Source: Ashinkailepas kermadecensis | Taxonomy: Eukaryota > Arthropoda > Thecostraca > Neolepadidae | NCBI GenBank assembly: GCA_034440615.1 | Contig: JAOTOM010003152.1 | Span: 62,001-126,000 of the forward strand | Length of the DNA: 64,000 bases | Direction: 5' to 3' | Notes under the pieces: model-generated | The model's input: only the letters and a program-made list of their open reading frames with translations | The model's database searches: none | What the model was told of the DNA's origin: nothing | Position numbers and translations under genes: made by a program | Shown here: piece by piece, positions 9,001-18,476 of the stretch | Layout of the letters: each line of letters begins with the position of its first letter | Position numbering within the stretch: position 1 is the first letter of the stretch

Positions 9001-11802
9001 CCATTTCCGCAGTCGATCTTCTCTGCCGATGGTGGAGCACGCATTCCAAATTCCAATGCACTGTGTTGAATTGTCGAAGCAGGCGTTGCTTACTTCTGAA
9101 ATGCTTATGCAATAAGAGATATGTCTTCACGGGCTGCCAAGAGCCCATAGTTTCGATCGGCCCAAAAACGGGATGTTGCCTGATCCTGCGCCTGCGGCGG
9201 GAGGGCCCCATAGCTTGCCCCTTGCCCTCGCTCGTCCCACGCCCCTCGTGGCGCTTTATACTCTGTGGTTCCCAAGAGTGAGGACTCCGGTGTTGTTGTT
9301 GTCAGTCGTTGTAATACTGGCCCTGTGTTCCCCGGAGTGAGAACCCGGCGCTGTTGTTGTCGTTCCCTGTGTTTCCCCAGTGTGAGGACACCGGTGTTGT
9401 TGTTCTCAGTTGTGGTAACACTGGCCCTGTGTTTCCCCAGAGTGAGGACGCCGGCGTAGGTATTCTCAGCGAAAGCGACAGCGACAGCGAGTCCGGCTCC
9501 AGCTCCGACAGCGATATGGACGTGGATAGTCGACCTGTGCCGCAGCCTGCTCCAGGTCAGTACTCTTCCGGCCTGACACAGACCAGTGTCGTACCAACAT
9601 GCTCTGGGTCAGCATTGTCCCAGCCTGACACACAGACCAGTACTGTGCCAACATGCTCCGGGTCAGTACTCTTCCAGCCTGACGCAGACTAGTGTTCCAA
9701 CATGCTTGGGATCAGCACCGGGTCAGCGCTACCCCACCCTGACAGACAAATGCCGTTCCAACATGCTCCGGGTCAGCACTATCCCAATTCCCAGCCTGAC
9801 AAAGACCAATGTGTTTCCAACATGTTACGGGTCAGCACTGTCCCAGTGCCGTGTTGGGTGGGACATTACCAGCCTGGCACAGGCTGGTAATGTCCCAGCC
9901 GGCACCAAGCCAGCACTACGGCAGCCTGCCTCCCCTCCTGATCCCGACCACTACATTTGTTTTCTTGTCCTCACTTAAGGGGTTAGCGTATTGCCAATGC
10001 TCGTACGGAAGCACGAGATCACGATATCGCACATTTTAGCACATCGCGCTTGCACACACATATAATAGTAAAGTATCTGTTTAACACTTCTTCCTAGGTT
10101 AGGTCACATGTAGCTCAGAAAGCCATTGCCTTTTCAATAAAAAAAAATGTCACCACGGGAAGTGAAAGGCTGCTCGTGCCAATCCTATGCTATTTATGAG
10201 TTTGAAAAAGTTTGTTTGTCTGTCTGTCGTCTTTTTGTTCGTTCGTCGATTGCCATCGTGTTCAGGTCCAACTAGCGGTGTGTTTCCGTGACGTGACGGC
10301 AGCGGTGTGTTTCCGTGACGTGACGGCAGCGGCGTGTTCCCGTAACGTGACGGCAGCGGTGTGTTTCCGTGACGTGACGGCAGCGGTGTTCCCGTGACGT
10401 GACGGCAGCGGTGTTTCCGTGACGTGACGGCAGCGGTGTGTTTCCGTGACGTGACGGCAGCGGTGTTCCCGTGACGTGACGGCAGCAGTGTTTCCGTGAC
10501 GTGACGGCAGCGGTGTGTTTCCGTGACGTGACGGCAGCGGTGTTTCCGTGACGTGACGGCAGCGGTGTTTCCGTGACGTGACGGCAGCGGTGTGTTTCCG
10601 TGACGTGACGGCAGCGGTGTGTTTCCGTGACGTGACGGCAGCGGTGTGTTTCCGTGACGTGACGGCAGCGGTGTTCCCGTGACGTGACGGCAGCGGTGTG
10701 TTTCCGTGACGTGACGGCAGCGGTGTTTCCGTGACGTGACGGCAGCGGTGTTTCCGTGACGTGACGGCAGCGGTGTGTTTCCGTGACGTGACGGCAGCGG
10801 TGTGTTTCCGTGACGTGACGGCAGCGGTGTGTTTCCGTGACGTGACGGCAGCGGTGTATTTCCGTGACGTGACGGCAGCGGTGTGTTTCCGTGACGTGAC
10901 GGCAGCGGTGTGTTTCCGTGACGTGACGGCAGCGGTGTGTTTCCGTGACGTGACGGCAGCGGTGTTCCCGTGACGTGACGTGACGGCAGCGGTGTGTTTT
11001 CGTGACGTGACGGCAGCGGTGTTTCCGTGACGTGACGGCAGCGGTGTGTTTTCGTGACGTGACGGCAGCGGTGTTTCCGTGACGTAACGGCAGCGGTGTG
11101 TTTTCGTGACGTGACGGCAGCGGTGTTTCCGTGACGTGACGGCAGCGGTGTGTTTCCGTGACGTGACGGCAGCGGTGTTTCCGTGACGTGACGGCAGCGG
11201 TGTTTCCGTGACGTGACGGCAGCGGTGTGTTTCCGTGACGTGACGGCAGCGGTGTGTTTTCGTGACGTGACGGCAGCGGTGTTTCCGTGACGTGACGGCA
11301 GCGGTGTTTCCGTGACGACGGCAGCGGTGTGTTTCCGTGACGTGACGGCAGCGGTGTTCCCGTGACGTGACGGCATCGGTGTTCCCGTGACGTGACGGCA
11401 GCGGTGTTTCCGTGACGTGACGGCAGCGGTGTTTCCGTGACGTGACGGCAGCGGTGTGTTTCCGTGACGTGACGGCAGCGGTGTTCCCGTGACGTGACAG
11501 CAGCGGTGTGTTTCCGTGACGTGACGGCAGCGGTGTGTTTCCGTGACGTGACGGCAGCGGTGTGTTTCCGTGACGTGACGGCAGCGGTGTTTCCGTGACG
11601 TGACGGCAGCGGTGTGTTTCCGTGACGTGACGGCAGCGGTGTTCCCGTGACGTGACGGCAGCAGTGTTTCCGTGACGTGACGGCACCCGTGTTCGTGACG
11701 TGACGGCAGCGGCGTGTTTCAGCTCGCCCCGGCGACTTCGCCATGCCGTCGATGCCGACCACCCACCTGCTGACGGACCTGCAGCTGTCCGACTCGGACT
11801 AG
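2901..11802 (+). CDS. ELL-associated factor (EAF1/EAF2 family), complete gene of five exons
   Basis: Spliced CDS: 2901-3006, 4028-4253, 5891-6290, 9441-9555, 11723-11802; 927 nt, 308 residues. EAF proteins bind ELL elongation factors in the super and little elongation complexes and stimulate RNA polymerase II elongation in the nucleus. Residues 1-110 form the conserved EAF N-terminal domain ([42 protein letters not shown]). Residues 111-244 are a Pro- and Gln-rich linker with an interrupted polyQ run (about 147-172). Residues 245-282 are a Ser/Asp/Glu acidic patch, and the protein ends with [11 protein letters not shown], like the C-terminus of vertebrate EAFs. Every exon joins its neighbour in phase at GT-AG sites. 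Vertebrate EAFs are about 260-270 residues; the extra length here is in the linker. Introns 1-4 all carry junction-linked tandem repeats. Family assignment is firm; orthology to EAF1 or EAF2 is not meaningful for an invertebrate. Confidence 0.93.
3541..4021 (+). repeat. Minisatellite before Eaf exon 2 acceptor
   Basis: Degenerate tandem array of about 18-22 bp modules (core CTGCCGTGTGTCTCACGG), arranged partly in an 80-bp higher-order unit (e.g. 3748-3827 then 3828 on). It runs up to the exon 2 acceptor; the last 27 intron bases (TCACGACTGGTTGCCATACC...) resemble a unit (TCACGGTGGGCTGCCATATG...), so the array seems to be built from the 3' end of the intron. Confidence 0.85.
4028..4253 (+). 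CDS. Eaf exon 2 (core of EAF domain)
   Basis: Begins after CGGCCAG; the split Tyr codon gives YDFKPAS. It codes residues 36-110: a beta-rich segment with [27 protein letters not shown] and [12 protein letters not shown], the most conserved part of EAF proteins and the part expected to contact ELL. It ends ACCAG|gtcagt, phase 2. Confidence 0.92.
4782..4937 (+). mobile_element. tRNA-derived SINE, copy A
   Basis: Starts with a tRNA-like head: A box TGGTCTAGGGGTAAGATGC and B box GGTTCGAATCTC. A body follows with AATCGGCGTGAGAGATTGGCGACGCTA and an A-rich tail GTAAAAACCAATAACG. Near-identical copies are at 19125-19286 (minus) and 35318-35481, and a related one at 22131-22290. Inserted in Eaf intron 2. 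Confidence 0.85.
5515..5890 (+). repeat. 67-bp minisatellite containing the Eaf exon 3 acceptor
   Basis: About five to six copies of a 66/67-bp unit beginning TCGGAGGGCCCCACACCACA and ending CGGCGTCTCCTCGGTATG or ...CGGCAG. The real exon 3 begins with the same words (GTCGGAGGGCCCCACACCAC), so each unit carries the acceptor region and about 20 nt of exon. The last upstream unit keeps a usable CAG at 5824; splicing there would add 66 nt with an in-frame TGA. Confidence 0.9.
5891..6290 (+). CDS. Eaf exon 3 (polyQ/proline linker)
   Basis: Begins right after the last repeat unit (CGGCAG|GTCGGAGGG) and completes the Arg of KKTR. Residues 111-244: [15 protein letters not shown], then a Gln run (6 Q, one E, 19 Q) whose 19-Q part is a regular (CAG)3CAA 12-mer pattern at 6017-6073, then a Pro-rich tract (6140-6205) and [17 protein letters not shown]. 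Donor at 6291 (CCG|gtcagt), phase 0. Confidence 0.87.
7470..7525 (+). mobile_element. Truncated SINE-like 3' end (family 2)
   Basis: GGGCGCTGTATAACCT ... GCGCCCCTAAACCCCAATAA then (CAA)n. The same GGCGC...GCGCCCTAAACCCAAATAAC(T/C)AAC module occurs at 29790-29846, on the minus strand at 15163-15225, and in diverged form at 29198-29254 and 46588-46638. A 5'-truncated repeat with a short tandem tail is the simplest reading. Confidence 0.6.
8863..8899. other. Perfect 16-bp inverted repeat (hairpin)
   Basis: AGTTGGCTGCAATCTT, a 5-nt loop TCGGC, then AAGATTGCAGCCAACT. It lies in Eaf intron 3. No poly-T or mature-miRNA-like context was recognised beyond the stem. Confidence 0.7.
9262..9440 (+). repeat. 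Minisatellite containing the Eaf exon 4 acceptor
   Basis: Three degraded units precede exon 4, each with GTGTT(T)CCCC(A/G)GAGTGAGRAC.CCGG followed by TGTTGTTGTTSTCAGT. The true boundary (GTGTTTCCCCAG|AGTGAGGACGCCGG) is the last unit. Unit spacing is about 45-68 bp. The unit near 9376 keeps a plausible AG acceptor (TTTCCCCAGTGTGAGGACAC). Confidence 0.85.
9441..9555 (+). CDS. Eaf exon 4 (acidic serine-rich patch)
   Basis: Codes residues 245-282: [19 protein letters not shown], then [19 protein letters not shown]. Ser/Asp-rich stretches are typical of the EAF transactivation region. Chosen because it is the only acceptor in phase 0 with exon 3. It ends CCAG|gtcagt, phase 1, and is bracketed by repeats on both sides. 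Confidence 0.85.
9556..9900 (+). repeat. Minisatellite containing the Eaf exon 4 donor
   Basis: Units of about 50-60 bp (GGTCAGTACTCTTCCRGCCTGACACAGACCAGTGT.CCAACATGCTCC). The exon end plus donor, GCTCCAG|GTCAGTACTCTTCC, reappears as GCTCCGGGTCAGTACTCTTC at 9655 and in weaker form up to about 9850, so the array copies the 5' splice site. Confidence 0.88.
10262..11720 (+). repeat. 25/27-bp minisatellite up to Eaf exon 5 acceptor
   Basis: About 56 copies of CAGCGGTGT(GT)TTCCGTGACG + TGACGG, in 25- and 27-bp forms. The last unit (GGCAGCGGCGTGTTTCAG) is itself the acceptor of exon 5: one base change turns the unit GTGTTTCCG into GTGTTTCAG. The array has few stops in any frame, so it produces long meaningless open frames of up to 629 codons. 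Confidence 0.95.
11723..11802 (+). CDS. Eaf exon 5 (C-terminus and stop)
   Basis: Joins exon 4 in phase (G|CT) and reads [20 protein letters not shown], then LSDSD and TAG at 11800-11802. The ending matches the short conserved C-terminal motif of EAF proteins, which supports the whole exon chain. Confidence 0.9.
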
Positions 11803-11848
11803 AGTTGGCTGCCGGCCCGGTGTCGGCCGGCCACGGTCGGTCGCCGGT

Positions 11849-12105
11849 GTGGCGATCCGCAAACCGGCCACGGCCCGCAGACCGGTCACGGTCCGCAGAC
11901 CGGCCACGGTCCACAGACCGGCCGCGGTCCGCAGACCGGCCGCGGTCCGCAGACCGGCCGCGGTCCGCAGACCGGCCACGGTCCGCAGACCGGCCTCGGT
12001 CCGCAGACCGGCCGCGGTCCGCAGACCGGCCACGGTCCGCAGACCGGCCACGGTCCGAAGACCGGCCTCGGTCCGCAGACCGGCCGCGGTCCGCAGCCAC
12101 GCTCA
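11849..12105 (+). repeat. 18-bp minisatellite after the Eaf stop
   Basis: About 14 copies of CGGTCCGCAGACCGGCC(G/A/T), likely in the 3' untranslated or downstream region of Eaf. The unit is itself partly palindromic (CGGTC...GACCG), so transcripts could fold into repeated short hairpins. No AATAAA was seen close to the stop codon. Confidence 0.9.
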
Positions 12106-12224
12106 CCGCGCTCGCATGCACAAACCAGCCGCAAATCGTCCACGATTCCATTTTTGTATGCCGAAGATATTTTTGCGGGAGCCGTGGTCAACGTTCGCCA
12201 TCGGCTTCCTGTCTCTTTGAACAT

Positions 12225-12372
12225 GTGCACTCTCTGAACAGGCTCTTCCATGCAGGCCAAATGAGCGGGGCGGGTCTCCGTTGCGGGACGTGTCCGGCTG
12301 TGCACTCTCGGAACAGGCTCTTCCATGCAGGCCAAATGAGCGGGGCGGGTCGCTGTCGCGGGACGCGTCCAG
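12225..12372 (+). repeat. Two-copy tandem repeat, about 73 bp
   Basis: The segment GAACAGGCTCTTCCATGCAG GCCAAATGAGCGGGGCGGGT occurs twice in direct order (about 12235 and 12311), each followed by a GC-rich stretch. No gene was recognised around it. Confidence 0.85.
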
Positions 12373-12837
12373 CCCGTCCCGCGCCGGCGCCGCCCTCCCA
12401 ACTCCAAGTCTTTGCAATTATACTGATGCAATGTTACTGTGACAATGTTTACGAACGTGGGTGCCGGGCGTATGCATGCCTATGTGTCTGTCTATCCGTA
12501 TAGACTAGCGAGGCGCCGGCGGTGCGGCGCGGCTCTTCCCCGCGGGACGAGCGCGGCGCGTCGGCGGCAGAACATGCGCTCGGCAAATACAGTCTACAGC
12601 GAATACAGTCGACTCGGGAGTTGCAATCTGGTGCGCTGCACAGGCGGCGAAGCGGTGCGTTTTTCGGCGCGCTGCACGCGGACTCCGTGTTCAGCCGAAC
12701 CACGTGTTCAGCCGAACCACTGGACTGTGGCGGCAGTGTGACTTGGGTCGTTTCCGGGGCGCACCCTTCGGTCGGCTGACTTGGCGCCTGGCACTCTGTG
12801 CCCCGGCAATCAGGGGAGAACAAAATCAAACAATGCG

Positions 12838-13060
12838 CGGCGGTGTGGCACTGCGTGAAGGATGGTGTGGCACCGTGTGAGGGGCGGTGTGGCACCGTGT
12901 GAGTGACGATGTGACACCTTGTGTGGCACCGTGTGAGGGATGGTGTGGCACTGTGAGGGGCGGTGTGGCACCGTGTGAGTGGCGGTGTGACACCGTGTGA
13001 GTGACGATGTGGCACCGTGTGAGTGACGGTGTGGCACCGTGTGAGGGGCCGTGTGGCACC
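12838..13060 (+). repeat. Minisatellite, GGTGTGGCACCGTGTGAG units
   Basis: About ten units of 18-24 bp with core GTGTGGCACCGTGTGAGTGA. It ends abruptly at a unique sequence starting GGCACCAGACTGGCGATC. No exon was recognised next to it, but its position resembles the junction arrays elsewhere in the window. Confidence 0.85.
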
Positions 13061-15445
13061 AGACTGGCGATCTACCGGCTGCGTGCGACTGGACCGCGTC
13101 CGCCCGATAATGGAATGGTAGATGGCTGGGAAGTGGTGCCTGAACGGTGCGTGTGTTGTGCGGCCATGCCAACACAGATGCACCTCAGAGTGTTCTGTTG
13201 TAACGACTGCGTACGCCATGTGGCGTCCCGTGGCGACTGGTATCTCCTCCCGAATCCAATGCATGGTGATTGTGCACGAAACGCATCACGCGTGGAGCGG
13301 GGGCCAAAGGCAAATTAACAGCGACGTTTATTTTTCACACGTCATCCATGCCATTATCTCGTTCTGAATCTGTGACGCACACGCTCAACGGCGAATAATC
13401 GGGCTCTATGTTTGCTTTCTCAATGCAACTCGACATTCAAACTTGCTAGCGTGAAGATCTGATCGAAATCGATGAGCACCAGCAAGCGCAATCATCTGAG
13501 AATCGCAACGTGTTCCGCGTCGCGCCGCTCCCTGGTCGGCCGCGATCGTCTCTGCCTGCCGCCTTGCGTTCACTATGCACTTGACTGGCGGTGGCCTGCT
13601 GCCGCGTGCGGCGGAGCACCACCGCGGCGCTGATGATCGGCCTCGTGCCAGCGGCAGCCACGCTGGGGTTGGCCGCCCGTGCTGGCCGGCTCAGGCTGGC
13701 CGCTCCCTGGCTTGATCCACGCCCCGGTATCGCTCGGCTCGGCGGGCAGGCCGGGGCCGGCCGGATGAACTGGCGCCGGCTGTCCGACCAGACGCCGGCG
13801 CGCGACGCCACCGATGTCCGCGGCTGGGGTGCCGTTTAACGTGTGTGTGCTCTGTCCGTTGTACGATGAATACAGTTTTCGTATGAGCTGGTGTGTCGAC
13901 TTTTCACACCGGCGGCTTCCTCCGCCCGTAAGTCGCCCAACGTTGTGCACGGGTACGTGGCGCCTTGTGACACTCGTATGCACTGTGGACAGCTGGCATG
14001 CCAACCGACTATTGTGACCGAACATATTCACGTGGGAGGTTTGGAACCACCGTAGGCTTAGCAGGCTAGAAGCGAGAGCAAAAGTGTGTTGACTGTTTAA
14101 TTTTGGTTTATTGTACTGTTCATTCGTGTACGGCTTTTCGCCACGTTCCCAACCGGAGTGAGGGGAATTATAACCCCCGGCTTCCCAATTTGATGCATTA
14201 GCGCAAATCAGCGTGTTGCATTTGACGAAATCTTACAATGGGATCCTAGAGGTCTTAGAAGCTCATAGGGGTATGGGGGGAGTGGCGCCCCTTCATGGAG
14301 GCTCGAGTGCCACTCCCACCTCCACTGAATGAAATTGTTTTCAGGCGAAGGCCCCTTGAGAGAAAGGAGTGCTTTCGGTAGGCTCAAGAATGCACCTCCC
14401 CGACCCAACGAATTGTCAGCTAAAGCCGCCTCTCCAGACCTTCCCAGTGGGGCTTCTCAGAGGAAATGGCGTCCTCACAGATGGGTTCTCCATAACATGA
14501 GTACTCCCCACCCCCACACAAGTTTCTGGATTACAAATTCCAAATAACTATGCAAAAGTTTAAATGCGGCCCGGTGCGGTAGCCCTCCCTCGGCGAACCG
14601 TGCTGCTTACTGGCAGCCACAAAAAATACAGTACAGTACGGTACAGTAAGTACAGTAGTCAACCGTTGGTTACGGCTACCTGAACCAGGAGCATACTGCT
14701 ACAGGTTAAACGACCCGCTTGATAATTACAAGCAGAAGTGTGCACAAGCGCACATTCACGCACACAGACGCCCAGATAAAAGTGGTACACCACCAAGACG
14801 TTCAGGGATGAAGTCTTGCAGGCTAAACGTTACTTCTACCAGAGTAGAATATAATATAGTAGGAATGTGGGCCATTTCACTTTTTCAAAAGCCCAAGTAA
14901 TCAAAACAAATTACCCTACTTATCATTATCTTAGCCCCTGTTGAGGTGCCGTGAAATGCTACGTCATACTATACGGTGCTATTCTCTCTGACTGACCATT
15001 GCTATTTATCGTCCTCCGTAGATAATTTGTCCAATGCAGAACCCCCGTCTTCGGTAGTCAGTATTCCCAATGCATACTCCCGTCAGCTGGGAGCCGCCAG
15101 CGAGGAGAGCTCCACACCGATCCGCCGGTTTCTGCATTCGATACGCCAAGCACAAAGTAAAACAACGGTTGGTTATTTGGGCTTAAGGGCGCGCCGACTG
15201 CGAGGTCATTTAGCGCCCAGAAGTAAAACAACGGCAAAAATCGCACTGATGTATTATGTATAATGCGGAGTTTACACACAGGAATGAGGTGTCATAATGA
15301 AGGTAGCTCGCAACACGCTTGACCTCACATGACCACAGTGGTCCATCTTGTTGACTAAACGGGTTGTCCGTTTTTTTGGCAGCGGTCGTATCATACGACG
15401 CAGCTATGCCAGCAAACGCCCAATACTTTCAACGATTTCCGACAT
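13061..15445. other. Intergenic stretch between Eaf and DNAJC9
   Basis: GC-rich in 13480-13840 with open frames on both strands, but no recognisable domain; the rest is mixed in composition. A degraded family 2 SINE end lies at 15163-15225 on the minus strand. Both flanking genes end towards this region (convergent), so their 3' untranslated regions should lie at its edges. Confidence 0.4.
15163..15225 (-). mobile_element. Truncated SINE-like 3' end (family 2), minus strand
   Basis: Reverse complement reads GGGCGCTAAATGACCTCGCA ... GGCGCGCCCTTAAGCCCAAATAACCAACCG, matching the module at 29790-29846. Confidence 0.6.
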
Positions 15446-15559
15446 CTATTTACCCGCCTTCTTCTTGGGTTTCGGCGTTTTCTTGTTGGGCTTGGCATAC
15501 TTGGCCTCTAGCTGATCGAAGAACGAACCCATCGCAGCACCTCTCGCCTCCTGGCGGGC
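15446..15559 (-). CDS. DNAJC9 last exon
   Basis: 38 codons, starting ARQEARGAAMGSFFDQLEAK and ending in a lysine-rich tail with TAG (complement at 15446-15448). Acceptor CATACTTTCAG on the minus strand; phase 0. Confidence 0.9.
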   Translation of the reverse strand, partial: ARQEARGAAMGSFFDQLEAKYAKPNKKTPKPKKKAGK

Positions 15560-18062
15560 CTGAAAGTATGCTTGCGGTCATCATGGCACCCTGAATATAA
15601 AACACCAAACCATTCATACATAAATACACAATAGGGTGCAAAGTGTCCTTTCCCAGGCCCATTCCGAAACACCCACACGAAGAAGCATGCCGACAATGTT
15701 CCTTCTGTATTTTCCATGACAGAGGTTTCGAACGACATCGTCGCCCACACATCGAGTGCCGACCGTGAGCCACTGTGTGTAGCGTGGCACAATCCCAGTC
15801 TACTGACAGCGCAGCACGACTGGACGATCTCACCACTGTACCTGTATCATGGCCTGCAGGGACCCATCGCTGTCATCCAGACCGAGCTTCTGCTTCTCCT
15901 GTTCTGCCTCGGCCGCCTCGGCAGCAGCCTGCGTGACAGCCGCAGCTCATCATCAGGGCAACACGCGCGGGATTTCCCTTTACTCGCTTTGGGACCCAGA
16001 AATCGATGACAAATCACGGTGGAGTCATGTCTGCAGTGGTACAAGTCAATAGTGACACATTGGAAAACACATATTGGAATATAAGGACAGAAGTCATTAA
16101 TCAACTATATGCGTTGCAAAATGCATATAATATAAAATGATATGCTATATAATATTAATATAATATATAAACATGCAAAATTCATATAATATAATACAAC
16201 ATATAACATAACATAATATAAAATGCATTTTAGTTGAAAGGATAAAAAGCACAAGAACATATTGAACTTTATGTGAAAGATTAGTGAGACATTTTAATTG
16301 AAATCATAAAAAAGTAAAGAACCACTGGTTCTTGGACTTTTTATCATTTCACTTCAAATATTTTTATTCCTCATTCACATAGGGCCCAGTAAGCAACCCC
16401 ATTGGAAAAAACGTGTATCGAACAATCGATCGAACCACGTTCAACGACGATGATTGTTGGTCGTAATCAGTTAACACTGCATGATAGTCGCATGCACACG
16501 CGTCTCCAGCGATCGAAAGCCACCGACCTGCCGTTTCCGGGCCACCCGCTTAGTCTTCGTCTCGTGTGTGAACGCCCTGAGGGCGGGCAGCTCTCCCCTG
16601 TCGATGAGGTGCTGAATCAGATGGCGCAGCCGCTCCTCCGACTCGACAGAGGCGCAGGGTACGCGGTCCAGCACGCCGCCCATGTCTCCAGCGCATGCCG
16701 CGTACGCCTCACGCACGTCCGTCTCCTCCTCGGCCGAACCTGCGGCAGGGGCATTCATCACACGTCTCCAGCGCGTGCCGCGTACGCCTCACGCACGTCC
16801 GTCTCCTCCTCGGCAGAGCCTGCGGCAGGAACGTTCATCACACACAAACGCACCTCACTCTGGCTCATTAAATAGATCACTCACACGCGACTCTGCTCCA
16901 TCACACCGACACTTCGAACCCCACTCTGTGCCACCATACCGTTGATAAACATCTTTATATGGTCCATCACACTGACCCTGGACAGGCGGCAGTCACCCCT
17001 GGGCGCTACATTCACCCCACTCACATCAGGCATGCAAATGTCACCTTCCGTCTTCCGCAGGGTTGGAAAAAATAGGCTGTTCCTGGATTTTTGCCATCCA
17101 GAACATCATCCCTCTCCATGAAATTATCTTCTCATTTTTATTATTTAAAGGTTGATGGTGCTGTTCGACAATGCAATTTTCCGTGACAAAGTGTTCAGCA
17201 TTGACTGGAAAGTCCAAACTGAGATTATAATGTCACAGGCTTGAATACAAATATCCTCTCCGTATTCGATTGCCCCAATATTTTCCTCTCCACATCCAGG
17301 ATCGCACAGCACAAATCCAGCCCCGGCCCTGCATCTGATGCGAGTATCGGTATGAGCTGCTAGCGTTACATGGCGTACATATGCAATCCACCGTTTTCAT
17401 TATTACAATCTACTCACCCAATCGGGTTGAATGGTCGCAAGGATTGTTCAATAAGCACATAAGGCACACAGTCAGAGCCTTGGTAGCATGCATGGATGTG
17501 AGCTCGGATGTGCGGGTTTCTCAGCTCACCATTCCGACATCGCTATCGATCAGGTCGAGAGGTCGCGACAAGCCGACCACACTTGCACGCTCTCCTCGGA
17601 CTCACGGACGTACAAGAACCTTGGATTATTTCACGACGCACTTGACTGCTCAGCCGTAGTCTTCCCGGCCTCTCCAACCGACTGGTCGCGGGTGAATCCT
17701 GCAATCCCGCCAGTCGCGACATCCAACCCACGCTCTTACCATCAAAACTCGAACGCCCTTCCGAACGAGCTCTCGCTTCCTCGACTCACCCACATACTCC
17801 CGCTCGAACTTGTCGATGTCGGCGAGCGTGAGCGGCTTGAAGAGCAGCCGCCAGTAGTCGGCCCAGTCGCGCTCCTGCGCCGCCAGCGGGTCGTCGTCGT
17901 CGACGCAGCCCGTGTCGTCGTACGCGGCGCGCCGGTCGAGGTCGGAGAGCACGCCGTACACGCGTCCCAGCGTCTGGAACTGCACGGTGGCGCGCGCCTG
18001 CTGGTGCTCCCCTACGCGGTCCGGGTGCACCTTCAGCGACACGCGGTGGTAGCCTTTCTTGA
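15446..18062 (-). CDS. DNAJC9-like J-domain histone co-chaperone (first exon missing)
   Basis: Minus-strand exons in coding order: 18062-17790, 16739-16528, 15928-15842, 15559-15446. All junctions are GT-AG and in phase. DNAJC9 binds histone H3-H4 and recruits HSP70-type chaperones to it during chromatin assembly. Seen here: the J domain from helix II with its catalytic HPD (KVHPDRVGE), then ATVQFQTLGRVYGVLSD and RRAAYDDTG; the family-specific ERDWADYWRLLFKPLT; the middle segment EEETDVREAYAACAGDMGGV and RGELPALRAF; the charged helix EQEKQKLGLDD; and the basic C-terminus LEAKYAKPNKKTPKPKKKAG. About 228 residues are present; vertebrate DNAJC9 has about 260, so some 30 N-terminal residues (J-domain helix I) must come from an upstream exon above 18065 that I could not locate. 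Confidence 0.92.
15842..15928 (-). CDS. DNAJC9 penultimate exon
   Basis: 29 codons, AAAEAAEAEQEKQKLGLDDS then DGSLQAMIQ, matching the Glu/Ala-rich helix plus LGLD motif of DNAJC9. Bounded by CACGCAG| and |gtacag; phase 0 at both ends. Confidence 0.88.
16050..16330. repeat. AT-rich low-complexity block
   Basis: Runs of ATATAAT/TATAATA with the repeated words AAAATGCATATAATATA and AAAATTCATATAATATAA (16116-16240). Lies in a DNAJC9 intron. No transposon ends were recognised. Confidence 0.6.
16528..16739 (-). CDS. DNAJC9 middle exon
   Basis: 71 codons, from GSAEEETDVREAYAACAGDM to KTKRVARKRQ. It corresponds to the conserved histone-binding middle part of DNAJC9. The 5' 59 nt and acceptor are duplicated directly upstream (see 16761-16840). 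Confidence 0.9.
16681..16840 (-). repeat. 80-bp tandem duplication of DNAJC9 exon start plus acceptor
   Basis: 16681-16760 (59 nt of exon and 21 nt of intron) and 16761-16840 are near-identical direct copies. Read on the minus strand, the outer copy keeps a CCGCAG acceptor and an open EEETDVREAYAA segment, but reaches TGA where the inner copy's intron would begin. This is a two-copy version of the larger arrays. Confidence 0.92.
17790..18062 (-). CDS. DNAJC9 J-domain exon
   Basis: 91 codons plus one base. Begins VKKGYHRVSLKVHPDRVGE, with the HPD tripeptide needed to stimulate HSP70 ATPase; then helix III, and ends at FEREYVG (GTGG|gtgagt). Acceptor CTGCCCGGCAG. The acceptor phase requires an upstream exon ending in phase 1. 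Confidence 0.92.
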
Positions 18063-18356
18063 CTGCCGGGCAGAGGCGCAGGTGTGGCTCGGACGAATCC
18101 AGACACACGATGGTTCGTGGCTGGGTGGAATGGCTCACAGTACATACACTCTTGGCCCTTGGGACACAGCTTCAGACATGCATGGCAGGAAATAATTAGG
18201 AACCAGCATAGCAGTTAAAATAGTAAAATAACGTCATTCTCAGCACTAAATTTCCACATCAACTTGGACTTAGGCTTAATTCTTCTTCCTGTAGGAGAGT
18301 GCACAAAGTATCCCCACACATATATCTTCACCTGCCTATGCTGAACTCTTGCAGTT

Positions 18357-18476
18357 GAGCTTGGTAAAAGTTGTTAATCTTCCTATCATTTCTGTGGCTC
18401 CAGTTTTGGGAAGCATGATCTGTATATCTCTGTCATTTAGCATGCTCACATCCGCATATTCGACAGTTCGTAGTGA
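18357..18476 (-). pseudogene. Possible SAM-like domain fragment
   Basis: An open 40-codon stretch containing YADVSMLNDRDIQIMLPKTG followed by ATEMIGRLTTFTKL. The LxDxDIQxxLPKxG pattern is like helix 3-4 of SAM-type domains common in arthropod genomes. No start or complete domain was seen, so it is a remnant or one exon of an unrecognised gene. Confidence 0.25.

Larger units (their letters stand above)
6291..9260. other. Eaf intron 3 body, no gene seen
   Basis: No coding exon of Eaf was found here, and exon 3 joins exon 4 in phase without one. 6900-7450 holds a degenerate repeat of roughly 80-140 bp, marked by recurring TGACCTGACCTC(G/C)AAAT at about 7065, 7201, 7282 and 7420. 7480-7525 is a truncated SINE-like 3' end (GCGCCCCTAAACCCCAATAAC). 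8863-8899 is a perfect 16-bp hairpin. 8677-8690 is a G run. Confidence 0.5.

Noticed and set aside
10262..11720. CRISPR array
   Set aside because: Units are directly adjacent with no unique spacers, and the genome is animal. The same holds for all other arrays in the window.
10150..12151. Minus-strand open frames up to 629 codons (RKHTAAVTS / PSRHGNT repeats)
   Set aside because: Translation of the 25/27-bp minisatellite in Eaf intron 4, open in several frames at once because the unit lacks stops; not protein-like.
13446..14031. Long open frames on both strands in GC-rich intergenic DNA
   Set aside because: No family resemblance, no splice logic, and open in competing frames as expected from high GC.
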